This document shows, one piece after another, positions 47,032-54,995 of a stretch of DNA of 64,000 nt. The stretch's first letter is position 1. The number at the start of each line of letters is the position of its first letter. The notes beneath the pieces were generated by a model. The model did not search any database. It was not told the DNA's origin and worked only from the letters and a program-made list of their open reading frames with translations. The stretch comes from an uncultured Planctomycetaceae bacterium (lineage in GTDB: Bacteria > Planctomycetota > Planctomycetia > Pirellulales > Pirellulaceae), in contig CAIPEB010000573.1 of NCBI GenBank assembly GCA_903863885.1, forward strand, positions 1-64,000, written 5' to 3'. A program made the translations under genes and the position numbers.

Positions 47032-47757
47032 ATGCGTCTTCTTGATCTCACGCTCGATACCGCCGCAAGGAACCTCGCGCTGGACGAAGCGCTGCTGGAC
47101 GAGGCGGAGGAAAACGCAGCTCCGCGCGAAGTGCTGCGGCTCTGGGAGTCTCCGGAGTTCGCCGTGATTGTCGGCCGCTCGTCGAGCGTCTCGCAGGAAG
47201 TCGACGCGGAATACTGCGCGAAGAAAGGAATGCCGATCCTGCGCCGCTGCAGCGGAGGCGCAAGCGTCCTGGTCGGGCCCGGATGCCTGATGTACTCGCT
47301 GGTGTTGAGCTACGAGTTGCGTCCCGCGCTGCGCATGATCGAAGAGACTCACGCATTCGTGCTCGAACGCCTGGCAAAATGTCTCGATCCGCTCTGCCCC
47401 GGCCAGATCTCGCATCGAGGCATCAGCGATCTGACGCTGCGCGATCGCAAGGTCTCGGGCAACAGTCTCCGCTGCAAGCGCGGGCACCTGTTGTACCACG
47501 GAACGTTGCTTTACGACTTTCCGCTCGAGCTCATCGGAAGCTGCCTCCGCACGCCGCCGCGACAGCCGGATTACCGCGCGGGAAGAAATCATCTGAATTT
47601 CGTGGCGAATTTGCCCGCGTCGTCTGTGCAGCTGCGCGCGATGCTCGAACAGGGATGGAATGTCGAGCGGACGGAAGAGGATTGGCCGCGGGAAAACACG
47701 CTTTTTCTAGCTCAGCAGCGATACGAACAATCCTCGTGGAATCTGCGCCGCGATTGA
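47032..47757 (+). CDS. Lipoate-protein ligase-like protein
   Basis: 241 residues from ATG 47032 (MRLLDLTLD); upstream in-frame starts lack conserved sequence. The biotin/lipoate ligase (BPL/LplA) fold is seen in FAVIVGRSSS, then ILRRCSGGASVLVGPGCLMYSL (ligand-binding loop) and DLTLRDRKVSGNSLRCKRGHLLYHGTLLYDF, which carries the catalytic-type Lys. Such enzymes attach lipoate or octanoate to 2-oxoacid dehydrogenases or GcvH. GlyA lies about 5 kb away, not in the same unit. Confidence 0.85.
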   Translation: MRLLDLTLDTAARNLALDEALLDEAEENAAPREVLRLWESPEFAVIVGRSSSVSQEVDAEYCAKKGMPILRRCSGGASVLVGPGCLMYSLVLSYELRPALRMIEETHAFVLERLAKCLDPLCPGQISHRGISDLTLRDRKVSGNSLRCKRGHLLYHGTLLYDFPLELIGSCLRTPPRQPDYRAGRNHLNFVANLPASSVQLRAMLEQGWNVERTEEDWPRENTLFLAQQRYEQSSWNLRRD

Positions 47758-47908
47758 ATCGCGGATGAAGAAGAACGGGTCGTCGTGATCAAACATCGAT
47801 GCTCGCTTTGCCATCACTTCACTGATTTCGCCTTGACGAAAATCTGGCAGTTCGGTTCAATGCGCGAAGTTGGGCGGATCAGATAGGTGGCCGATGACGG
47901 TCGGCCGC

Positions 47909-47941
47909 GCAAGTTGACTGAGCAAGTTAGCCCCGCAAGTT
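47909..47941 (+). repeat. Three GCAAGTT repeats at 13-base spacing
   Basis: gcaagtt occurs at 47909-47915, 47922-47928 and 47935-47941. The intervening bases are only partly alike (gactga, agcccc). The regular period could mark a binding site upstream of the small basic protein gene, but two helical turns are not matched exactly. Confidence 0.6.
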
Positions 47942-47999
47942 GACCGTCGTGAATGGATTCGCCTGACGGGCGTCAATCGACGAATGACATTTTTTTACA

Positions 48000-48041
48000 G
48001 AACTTCGCCAAAGCTTGTCTCGCGAAGTTCACTGCCTTTTT
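48000..48041 (+). terminator. Possible terminator: hairpin followed by a T-run
   Basis: A perfect 9-base inverted repeat (gaacttcgc / gcgaagttc, 13-base spacer) is followed within a few bases by tttttt. It lies 240 bases after the lipoate-ligase-like stop and just before the small basic gene, so it may instead be a leader structure. Confidence 0.4.
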
Positions 48042-48101
48042 TCGGGCGGGCGTCGAAGAAGGGCTACAACTCGGATTTCTGCCCGATCAGGAGCCATGGA
48101 A

Positions 48102-48224
48102 ATGGCAAAAGCAAAGAGTGCGGCAGCGAAAGCACCGGCCAAGAAGGCACCAGCAGCGAAGAAGGCGGCCAAGCCTGCTGCGAAACCGAAGGCCTGTGGC
48201 ACCAAGGGCTGCAAGTCGAAGTAG
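48102..48224 (+). CDS. Tiny Lys/Ala/Pro-rich protein with a Cys-pair tail
   Basis: 40 residues from ATG 48102, which lies 8 bases after AGGAG (the alternative ATG 48096 is only 2 bases away). The body is AKAKSAAAKAPAKKAPAAKK and similar repeats, as in histone H1-type tails, and it ends ACGTKGCKSK with two Cys four residues apart. It is strongly basic and probably binds DNA or RNA. It has a good ribosome site and is followed by a large hairpin, which supports a real gene. I know of no named family. Confidence 0.72.
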   Translation: MAKAKSAAAKAPAKKAPAAKKAAKPAAKPKACGTKGCKSK

Positions 48225-48536
48225 TGTTCTCGCACGAGACGCTAACACAACAGGCCGGTGTTTCTGCCGTCTGGCAGTCGCACCGGCCTGAATCGTGCGC
48301 GGACCGTGAGTTGAGACTTCCCGTGCCGCGATGCGACGAACGACGGCGGGCGATTCAGGCTCGCGCAGCTCAGGAATGACCGCGGGGAACTCCGGGGAAC
48401 CCCGGGCCGCATGCGAGCCCCGAGGCCGGACTGAGTCGCGATGTGCGGTTCAGGTTTGGTCGGTTCACTGGAGTTTCGGTACGGCCTGATGTTAGAATTG
48501 CTGAAGTGAAGATTTGCGGAACGTTCGATTGGAGAT
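48225..48536. other. Intergenic region with a nested hairpin
   Basis: 312 bases without a supported gene, before the DEAD-box helicase. Apart from the nested hairpin at 48251-48290, I see nothing structured. Confidence 0.55.
48251..48290 (+). terminator. Nested hairpin after the small basic gene (possible terminator)
   Basis: The outer stem caggccggtg / caccggcctg is 10 bases and perfect. Inside lies a second hairpin ctgcc-gtct-ggcag. It sits 26 bases after the small gene's stop. There is no T-run, so it may end transcription by another route or stabilise a short mRNA. Confidence 0.55.
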
Positions 48537-49805
48537 TTGGAGCAACTCTTGAAGGCAGATTCCACGCCATCCCCAGCGCGATTCGAGGACATGGGGCTGA
48601 CGGCCACCATGTTGAAGGCGCTGCACCGCGCCGGCTATTCGGAACCGACACCCGTGCAGTCCGGAGTGATTCCACAAGCGCTGGAGGGATGGGACATCAT
48701 TGCTCAGGCGCAAACGGGCACCGGCAAGACCGCATCGTTTCTTATTCCCATGCTGGAGCAGCTCGAGCCGCGCACGGCGCGTGACCTCCCGCAGGCGCTG
48801 ATCCTCGTTCCCACAAGGGAACTGGCGGTGCAGGTCCGGGACGAACTCGTGAAGCTGGCGGCGGGACGAAAGGTCTCGTGCGTTGCGATCTATGGCGGCA
48901 AGCCGATCCGCGGCCAGATCGAGAAGCTCCGCGACGGAGCCCAGATTGTCGTGGGGACTCCCGGTCGCATACTCGACCACATCGCCCGCAAGACGCTGCT
49001 GCTCGAGAACCTCTGGTGCGTGGTCCTGGATGAAGCCGACCGCATGCTCGACATCGGCTTTCGCCCCGATATCGAAAAAATCCTGCGGCGATGTCCGTCG
49101 GATCGCCAGACGCTGTTGCTCAGCGCCACGGTGCCCCCGCCCATCCAGCGGTTGGCGCAGCGGTACATGCAGGAGCCCCGCAGTCTGAACTTCTCTTCGT
49201 CCGATCTGGCTGTCGAGACCATCGATCAGTTTTATTTCACGGTGGAAGAGGAGCGGAAGTTCGATCTGCTGGTTGCGCTGCTGAAGCGCGAGGAGCCGAA
49301 GCAGGCGATCATCTTCTGCCGGACAAAACGCGGAGTGGATCATCTGGTCTCTTCCCTGCGGAAGAAGTTCCGCGACGTCGAAGCCATGCACGGCGATCTT
49401 CAGCAGAGGTCGCGCGACGACGTGATGGGCCGGTTCCGGCAGGGCAAGTTCTGTCTGCTGGTCGCCACCGACGTGGTTGGGCGCGGAATCGACGTCAGCA
49501 GCATTTCGCACATCATTAATTTCGACATCCCGCAGTTCTCGGACGATTACGTCCACCGCGTCGGCCGCACCGGCCGCATGGGCCGTGAAGGTGTCGCGTA
49601 CACGCTGGTCTCCACGGAGCAAGGGCCCGAACTGACGCGGATCGAGCAGCGTATCAATCGACTGCTCGTCCGGGACGAGATCGAAGGCTGTTCGTCGACC
49701 GCGCCGCTCGTTTCCGCGGCCGAGGAACCCGAACCGCAAGAAGCAAAGCCGCTTCCTCAGGACGTGCTGCGGCGGCGTCCGAAGCGGTACCGCCGGGCGC
49801 TGTAG
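48537..49805 (+). CDS. DEAD-box RNA helicase (RhlE-like)
   Basis: 422 residues with a TTG start chosen because it precedes the conserved Q-motif (FEDMGL, then GYSEPTPVQ) and has GGAG just upstream. Helicase motifs in order: AQTGTGKT (I), PTRELAVQ (Ia), GTPGR (Ib), DEAD (II), SAT (III), IIFCRTKRGV (IV), DVVGRGID (V) and HRVGRTGR (VI). The C-terminal tail is short and ends in RRRPKRYRRAL. Such enzymes unwind RNA in ribosome assembly or cold response. It is monocistronic. Confidence 0.93.
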   Translation: MEQLLKADSTPSPARFEDMGLTATMLKALHRAGYSEPTPVQSGVIPQALEGWDIIAQAQTGTGKTASFLIPMLEQLEPRTARDLPQALILVPTRELAVQVRDELVKLAAGRKVSCVAIYGGKPIRGQIEKLRDGAQIVVGTPGRILDHIARKTLLLENLWCVVLDEADRMLDIGFRPDIEKILRRCPSDRQTLLLSATVPPPIQRLAQRYMQEPRSLNFSSSDLAVETIDQFYFTVEEERKFDLLVALLKREEPKQAIIFCRTKRGVDHLVSSLRKKFRDVEAMHGDLQQRSRDDVMGRFRQGKFCLLVATDVVGRGIDVSSISHIINFDIPQFSDDYVHRVGRTGRMGREGVAYTLVSTEQGPELTRIEQRINRLLVRDEIEGCSSTAPLVSAAEEPEPQEAKPLPQDVLRRRPKRYRRAL

Positions 49806-49838
49806 ACGCCGCGGCCGCGGCGTGGATGCGAGGGTCTG

Positions 49839-50942
49839 TCAATTCCCGGTGGCGAACCGGTCGCGCAGCAGCGGCCACGCCTTTTCCCACGCGTCGGCGG
49901 CTGCCGCAAAGTCGACCTGCATCCACTTCACCTGCCGGCCCGCCAGGACCCGTGAACTCGTCTTCACCTGCGAATTGAGCGGGATCTGCGCACTGCCGCT
50001 TTCCGCAAGCTGCTGCTCGACCTCCGGCGAAAGCAGGAAATCGACCAGCTGTTCGGCCTGCATTTCGTGCCTGCTTCCGCGAACGATGGCAACCGTGTTG
50101 GGAATGAAGAGGGTGCCGCATCCGGTGGAGCCCTGGTCGGGAAAGACGATCTCGACCGGTTGACCCTGCTCCAATTCAACCATTGCATCGTCGGTATCGG
50201 TCAGGCCGAATGCGAGTTGTCCTCGTCCGACCGCCGTGGCGACCCGCTTGTTGCCCGACATGACGATCGCGTTGCTCTTGATGCGGTCGAAAAAACCCAG
50301 GGCGCGCGTCTCGCCCCAGGCTGCAAACAGCACGGCGGCGTGAGTTGCCGTGGTACCGAAGAGCGGTTTTGCGATCCCGACCCGTCCTTTCCATTTCGGG
50401 TCGGCCAGATCCTCGACCGATTTCGGGTAATCCGCCGCGGAAACCGCTTTCCGGTTTACCAGGAGCACGCGGGCCCGTGCGGCCAAACCGAACCAGTTGC
50501 CGCCGGCTGAGCGGAATTCGGCAGGAAAATCTCCGGCCCGCGGAAAGGCGTAAGACTTCAGCAGTCCGAGCTTCTCGAGCCGCACGGTGTGCAGGATCTC
50601 GTTGTTCCAGAAGACATCGCAACCCGGACGGTTCTTCTCCTGCATGATGCGCGTCACCAGTCCGAGCGTCTTCGTGGATTCCACATCGTACTTGGCCCGG
50701 ATCGCGATGTCCGTGTGACGCTCGAATTGACGAAGCACCGGCTCCGAAAACTCGCGGTCCAACGCCGAGTAAACAACCACTTCGCTGTCCCGGGGGGACC
50801 AGCACCCGGCGAAGAGAATGAGGGGCAGCGCCAGTTGCGCCCAACCAGGGACGCGCCCGTGACAAATGAAACCACGGCGTGACCGGGGGAGGCGACTGTC
50901 GTGCCTCGTTTTCGTTCCGCGAAGGCAGGTCCGGATGTGCAT
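49839..50942 (-). CDS. Extracellular solute-binding lipoprotein (iron-type ABC transport)
   Basis: 367 residues from ATG 50942. After a long basic n-region comes the lipobox LILFAGC, giving an acylated Cys at about position 47. The body opens SEVVVYSALDREFSEPVLRQFERHT and has KYDVESTKTLGL, then GCDVFWNNEILHT and LADPKWKGRVGIAKPLFGTTATH, all typical of the iron(III)-binding periplasmic protein group (bacterial extracellular solute-binding proteins). No permease or ATPase gene is next to it. Confidence 0.87.
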   Translation of the reverse strand: MHIRTCLRGTKTRHDSRLPRSRRGFICHGRVPGWAQLALPLILFAGCWSPRDSEVVVYSALDREFSEPVLRQFERHTDIAIRAKYDVESTKTLGLVTRIMQEKNRPGCDVFWNNEILHTVRLEKLGLLKSYAFPRAGDFPAEFRSAGGNWFGLAARARVLLVNRKAVSAADYPKSVEDLADPKWKGRVGIAKPLFGTTATHAAVLFAAWGETRALGFFDRIKSNAIVMSGNKRVATAVGRGQLAFGLTDTDDAMVELEQGQPVEIVFPDQGSTGCGTLFIPNTVAIVRGSRHEMQAEQLVDFLLSPEVEQQLAESGSAQIPLNSQVKTSSRVLAGRQVKWMQVDFAAAADAWEKAWPLLRDRFATGN

Positions 50943-51132
50943 GGTGCTGAGGCTCCCTGACTGTTCTTTGCTGGAGTCTGCATAACCGGTAATTCGGCCG
51001 CTGGCAATCCGACGGCGGGAGGGCGAGTGCGATTGGCGTGACGCATACCGGCCGCGGCGCAGTAGAATTGCGGAGCGGGTCAGGGAATTCCCGGCCACGG
51101 GACACGAGCGTCTGGTTCAGGGGCCTGTTCAT

Positions 51133-52521
51133 ATGCGGATGCGGTGTGCGTTCTTGGTGCTGTGCGGGTTCTTCGCGGGACCTGGCGCAGTCTTCGCGGG
51201 TCCATTTCCTCAGCAGAATGCGGGAAGACAGGATGCGGGGCCGGGCGACGGCCGGTCGCAGTCGCATTATTCGCCGCCGAAATGGCCGCTTCCGAAAATC
51301 GACGATGCCCGAGTCGGATCGCTGGGCATTCGCAGCGTCGCCGGTCGGCACCTGACGCTGTACACCGATCTGCCGGAGAGCCAAGCCGTTGACGAACTGC
51401 CGAAAGTGTTTGACGCGGCAGTCCCGCAATGGTGCGACTACTTTCGGATTCCGCTCCGGTCGGCCGAGGATTGGCGTCTTGTCGGGTACGTGATCGGCGA
51501 CAAGGACCGGTTTCGCAAGAGCGGACTGTTGCCCGAAAACCTGCCGCCTTTTCTGCATGGATATCAGCGGTTCGCGGAGATCTGGGCTTACGAGCAGCCC
51601 TCCGACTATTACCGGCGCCATCTCGTGCTGCACGAGGGAACGCATGCGTTCATGCATTGGGCTCTCGGCGGTGCCGGTCCGCCCTGGTACATGGAAGGCA
51701 TGGCCGAACTTCTGGCAACGCACGAATGGTCCGGAGGCGAATTGCGGCTGGGTGTCTTTCCGGTCAGCAAGCAGCAGACGCCTCAATGGGGACGCATCAA
51801 GATCATTCAAGACGATGTGGCGGCCAATCGCGGCAAGACGATCAAACAGGTGACACAATACGACGTGCACGCACACCTGCAGGTCGAGCCCTATGCATGG
51901 TGCTGGGCGACCGCCGCGTTCTTTCAGGGACAGGCGGCGTACCGGCCGTCGTTCCAGAGACTCTCTCTGAACGTCCGCTCCCGCGACGACGATTTCACAC
52001 GGCGGTTCGCCGAGGGCCTGCGTGGAGGATGGGGAGTGACCAACCGCCAGTGGGAATTGTTCGTGCGCGAAATCGACTACGGCTACGACCTGGAGCGGGA
52101 GGCGATCGAGACGCGGCCATCGAAGCCGTTTCCGGGGGGCTCGCTGAAGTTCGAACTGGCCGCGGACCGCGGCTGGCAGTCCACTGGATTGCAGTTGGCA
52201 GGGGGGCGGCGATATCGGGTCGAGGCGTCGGGGCGATTTCAGTTGGACGACCAGCCGGTTGTCTGGTGGTCCGAAGCCAACGGTGTCACGATCCATTACG
52301 TCCGCGGTTTTCCTCTGGGAATGCTGCTCGGGGCCGTGGTTGACGAGCAGGCCCCTTCGGCCGGCGTCGAGTCGCTGCTGCACCCCGAGCCGATCGGGAC
52401 GAGAACCGATCTGCAGCCTGCTCACGGCGGCACTCTCTACCTGCGAATCAACGACCGTCCGTCATCGCTGCGCAATAATGCGGGACGACTGGACGTCGCC
52501 GTTCAAGAGCTCCCCGATTGA
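51133..52521 (+). CDS. Secreted zinc metallopeptidase-like protein (HEGTH)
   Basis: 462 residues with a signal peptide (MRMRCAFLVLCGFFAGPGAVFA). Around residue 167 the motif LHEGTHAFMHW gives HExxH (H167, H171), and 17 residues later YMEGMAELLATH supplies Glu E188 as a likely third ligand, so a gluzincin-type site is complete. The C-terminal about 130 residues are beta-rich (SLKFELAADRGWQ, RYRVEASGRFQL) and could bind carbohydrate or act as a prodomain. I do not recognise a named family; it is close to DUF1570-like peptidases. It is divergent from the binding lipoprotein. Confidence 0.78.
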   Translation: MRMRCAFLVLCGFFAGPGAVFAGPFPQQNAGRQDAGPGDGRSQSHYSPPKWPLPKIDDARVGSLGIRSVAGRHLTLYTDLPESQAVDELPKVFDAAVPQWCDYFRIPLRSAEDWRLVGYVIGDKDRFRKSGLLPENLPPFLHGYQRFAEIWAYEQPSDYYRRHLVLHEGTHAFMHWALGGAGPPWYMEGMAELLATHEWSGGELRLGVFPVSKQQTPQWGRIKIIQDDVAANRGKTIKQVTQYDVHAHLQVEPYAWCWATAAFFQGQAAYRPSFQRLSLNVRSRDDDFTRRFAEGLRGGWGVTNRQWELFVREIDYGYDLEREAIETRPSKPFPGGSLKFELAADRGWQSTGLQLAGGRRYRVEASGRFQLDDQPVVWWSEANGVTIHYVRGFPLGMLLGAVVDEQAPSAGVESLLHPEPIGTRTDLQPAHGGTLYLRINDRPSSLRNNAGRLDVAVQELPD

Positions 52522-52662
52522 CGAATCGGGAGTCAATCCCAACAATGCCAAAACGCCAGGGGGGAAATGGCGATACGCCGTAGACTTCCGCTGCAGATTT
52601 TTGCCGTACATTTTTGATTGCGGCGGATGCGGGTTCTTTCGTCTTGTCAAAACGGGTCGATC

Positions 52663-53913
52663 ATGAAGCAATTCATCAGCCAGGATGCGGAACTTTGGCC
52701 CCTCATTCAGGCGGAGGAGCAGCGGCAGCGCGACGGTCTGGAGATGATCGCCAGCGAGAATTACACGAGTCGGGCCGTGATGCAGGCCGTCGGCAGCGTG
52801 CTGACCAACAAGTACGCGGAAGGATATCCGGGCCGCCGCTACTACGGCGGTTGCGAATTCGTGGACGCCGTCGAGGAACTGGCGATCGAACGCGCCAAGA
52901 AGCTGTTCGGCGCGGAACACGCCAACGTCCAGCCGCATTCCGGGTCCCAGGCCAACATGGCCGTTTACCTGACCCTGCTGCAGCCGGGCGATGCCGTGCT
53001 CGGGCTCGACTTGGCCCACGGCGGACATCTGACGCACGGCATGAAGCTGAACATCTCGGGCATCCTCTACCGGTTCTTCAGCTACGGCGTTACGCGGGAC
53101 ACTCATCGGATTGATTTCGACCAGGTTGCCAGCCTGGCCCGCGAACACAAACCGAAGCTGATCGTGGCGGGGGCCAGTGCCTATCCTCGCGAGATCCCTC
53201 ACGACCGTTTCGCGGAGATCGCCCGGGAAGTCGGAGCGAAGCTCTTTATCGACATGGCTCATTACGCGGGGCTGGTCGCAGCCGGGCTGCACAACAACCC
53301 TGTGCCGTACGCCGACTTCGTCACCACCACGACGCACAAGACGCTGCGGGGTCCCAGGGCCGGCCTTGTCCTCTGCCGGTCGGAATACGCAAAGGATCTG
53401 AACCGCAGCGTGTTCCCCGGGCTGCAGGGCGGACCGCTGATGCACGTGGTCGCCGGAAAGGCCGTCTGCTTCGGCGAGGCGCTGCAGGACGACTTCAAGG
53501 TCTACGCCCGCTCGATCATCGAGAACGCCCGGGTGCTGGCCGAAACGCTCGCCTCCGGCGGTCTGCGGCTCGTCAGCGGCGGGACCGACAATCACCTGAT
53601 GCTTGTAGATGTCACGGCACTCGGCCTCGGAGGCAAGCTGGCCGAAGCAGCGCTCGGGCGATGTGGAATTACGGTCAACAAGAACCTGATTCCCTTTGAC
53701 GAGCGCAAGCCGATGGATCCGTCGGGCATCCGCATCGGCACTCCGGCGCTGACGACCCGGGGCATGAAGACCGACGAAATGCGCCGAATCGGACAGTGGA
53801 TGCTCGAGGCGCTCCGGCATCCGGACGACGAAGGACTGTTGCTCAAGATCCGCGAGGAAGTGCGGCAGATGTGCACGCAATTTCCCGTACCCGCGGATGC
53901 CGTGGCCCAATGA
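52663..53913 (+). CDS. glyA: Serine hydroxymethyltransferase
   Basis: 416 residues from ATG 52663 ([11 protein letters not shown]). Converts serine and tetrahydrofolate to glycine and methylene-THF with PLP. Motifs: [40 protein letters not shown], and the PLP Lys K226 in [14 protein letters not shown]. The C-terminus has [17 protein letters not shown] and [12 protein letters not shown]. The ribosome site is weak. Imperfect repeats begin at its stop codon. Confidence 0.96.
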   Translation: MKQFISQDAELWPLIQAEEQRQRDGLEMIASENYTSRAVMQAVGSVLTNKYAEGYPGRRYYGGCEFVDAVEELAIERAKKLFGAEHANVQPHSGSQANMAVYLTLLQPGDAVLGLDLAHGGHLTHGMKLNISGILYRFFSYGVTRDTHRIDFDQVASLAREHKPKLIVAGASAYPREIPHDRFAEIAREVGAKLFIDMAHYAGLVAAGLHNNPVPYADFVTTTTHKTLRGPRAGLVLCRSEYAKDLNRSVFPGLQGGPLMHVVAGKAVCFGEALQDDFKVYARSIIENARVLAETLASGGLRLVSGGTDNHLMLVDVTALGLGGKLAEAALGRCGITVNKNLIPFDERKPMDPSGIRIGTPALTTRGMKTDEMRRIGQWMLEALRHPDDEGLLLKIREEVRQMCTQFPVPADAVAQ

Positions 53914-53966
53914 CCAAGGCCCGGTGATCGTGGCCCAAGGACCGAGGCCCAGTGACTGAGGCTGGC
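53903..53966 (+). repeat. Imperfect ~14-base tandem repeats at the glyA stop
   Basis: About four units built on ggccca(a/r)tgacca / ggcccggtgatcgt run across the glyA stop codon toward the receiver gene. They are degenerate and look like a decayed minisatellite. Confidence 0.55.
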
Positions 53967-53997
53967 CGGCTCGGTGGAAATGCTCGAGGATGGACGG

Positions 53998-54456
53998 ATG
54001 GCTTCACCAAACAGCAAGATTCTGATCGCTGACGATAATCAGGCGAATTGCGAATTGATCGAGGCTTACCTGGCGGAAGTCGATTGCGATACCGAAATCG
54101 CGGTCGACGGTCAGGATACGCTGAGCAAAGTCGCTTCGTTCCAACCGGATCTGATCCTGCTGGACGTCATGATGCCCAAGTTGAGCGGCTTTGAAGTCTG
54201 CGAACAGCTCAAGGCCGATCCGGAAACCCGGCGCATCATGATCCTGATGGTCACGGCGCTGAACGAGCTTGGCGATATCGAACGGGCTGTCGCCGCAGGC
54301 ACCGACGACTTTCTCTCGAAGCCCGTGAACAAGATCGAGTTGCTGAAGCGCGTCGAGAACATGCTGCGGCTGAAGGACGTGCACGACGAGAACGAGCGTT
54401 TGCGGCGGTACATCCAGGAAATGGATGAAGATCGCCGCAGCCGCGGCGGGAATTAA
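53998..54456 (+). CDS. Response regulator receiver with coiled-coil tail
   Basis: 152 residues from ATG 53998, with GAGG about 9 bases before. A complete CheY-type receiver: acidic pair D12/D13 in ILIADDNQ, phospho-acceptor D56 in DLILLDVMMP, T86 in VTALNE and K108 in DFLSKP. The last 40 residues (KRVENMLRLKDVHDENERLRRYIQEMDED) form a coiled coil instead of a DNA-binding domain. It therefore probably works through protein contacts. It is convergent with another receiver, 22 bases away. Confidence 0.9.
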   Translation: MASPNSKILIADDNQANCELIEAYLAEVDCDTEIAVDGQDTLSKVASFQPDLILLDVMMPKLSGFEVCEQLKADPETRRIMILMVTALNELGDIERAVAAGTDDFLSKPVNKIELLKRVENMLRLKDVHDENERLRRYIQEMDEDRRSRGGN

Positions 54457-54478
54457 GGCACCTGTCCCGCACGCATCG

Positions 54479-54850
54479 TCAGCCCAGGAACCGCTGCAGC
54501 TTCTCCACCGTGGCCGGTTCATCCAGTTCTGCTTTTCCGAAGCCCGGTTCTGCGCCGATCTCGACTGCCTTGGTCTGGAAGTCGGGGAAATTGCTGATCA
54601 GCATGCAGGGCACCGCGGCCAGATGCTCGTCGGACTTGATCTGCCGGATGATTTCCAGTCCGTCGCCGTGATCGCGGTCCAGGCGGCGGTTGACGAGCAC
54701 CAGGTCGATCCTGCCGGCCTGCAATTCGGCCGACGCATCGCGCCATCCGTGAGCCCGCACGACTTCCGCGCCGAAATTCGACTGGATCAGGCCGCGGATG
54801 GCCGCATGGTCCGGACTGCAGTTGCCGATATCGAGAACTCGCTTCGCCAT
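54479..54850 (-). CDS. Pseudo-receiver domain protein
   Basis: 123 residues from ATG 54850 (MAKRVLDIGN). The fold pattern follows CheY: DLVLVNRRLD at the third strand, CMLISNF at the fourth and PGFGKAEL at the fifth. The phospho-acceptor Asp is Asn (N54) and the acidic pair is replaced by Gly/Asn (DIGN). K106 is kept. It should not be phosphorylated in the usual way and may act as a constitutive or partner-binding domain. It ends 22 bases from the receiver on the other strand. Confidence 0.78.
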   Translation of the reverse strand: MAKRVLDIGNCSPDHAAIRGLIQSNFGAEVVRAHGWRDASAELQAGRIDLVLVNRRLDRDHGDGLEIIRQIKSDEHLAAVPCMLISNFPDFQTKAVEIGAEPGFGKAELDEPATVEKLQRFLG

Positions 54851-54995
54851 AGCGCGATATTCCTTGACACGGGTGGCGGGAAGCACGTACGGGTGACCGA
54901 AACAAAAGCAGCCCGGGACGAGGCCTTCATCCCGAGGCTGCGCCGATGCAGACGGCTGAGACGCTTTCGAGGCCGCCCTTGGCGACAGGCGGTGC

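Larger units (their letters stand above)
47758..48101. other. Intergenic region with spaced GCAAGTT repeats and a hairpin
   Basis: 344 bases with no supported gene. It holds three GCAAGTT copies exactly 13 bases apart (47909, 47922, 47935) and an inverted repeat at 48000-48030, listed separately. Confidence 0.6.

Noticed and set aside
36867-49805. Genomic island or prophage
   Set aside because: The truncated gene and repeats prompted the idea, but there is no integrase, transposase, tRNA site or phage gene, and codon use looks like the rest.
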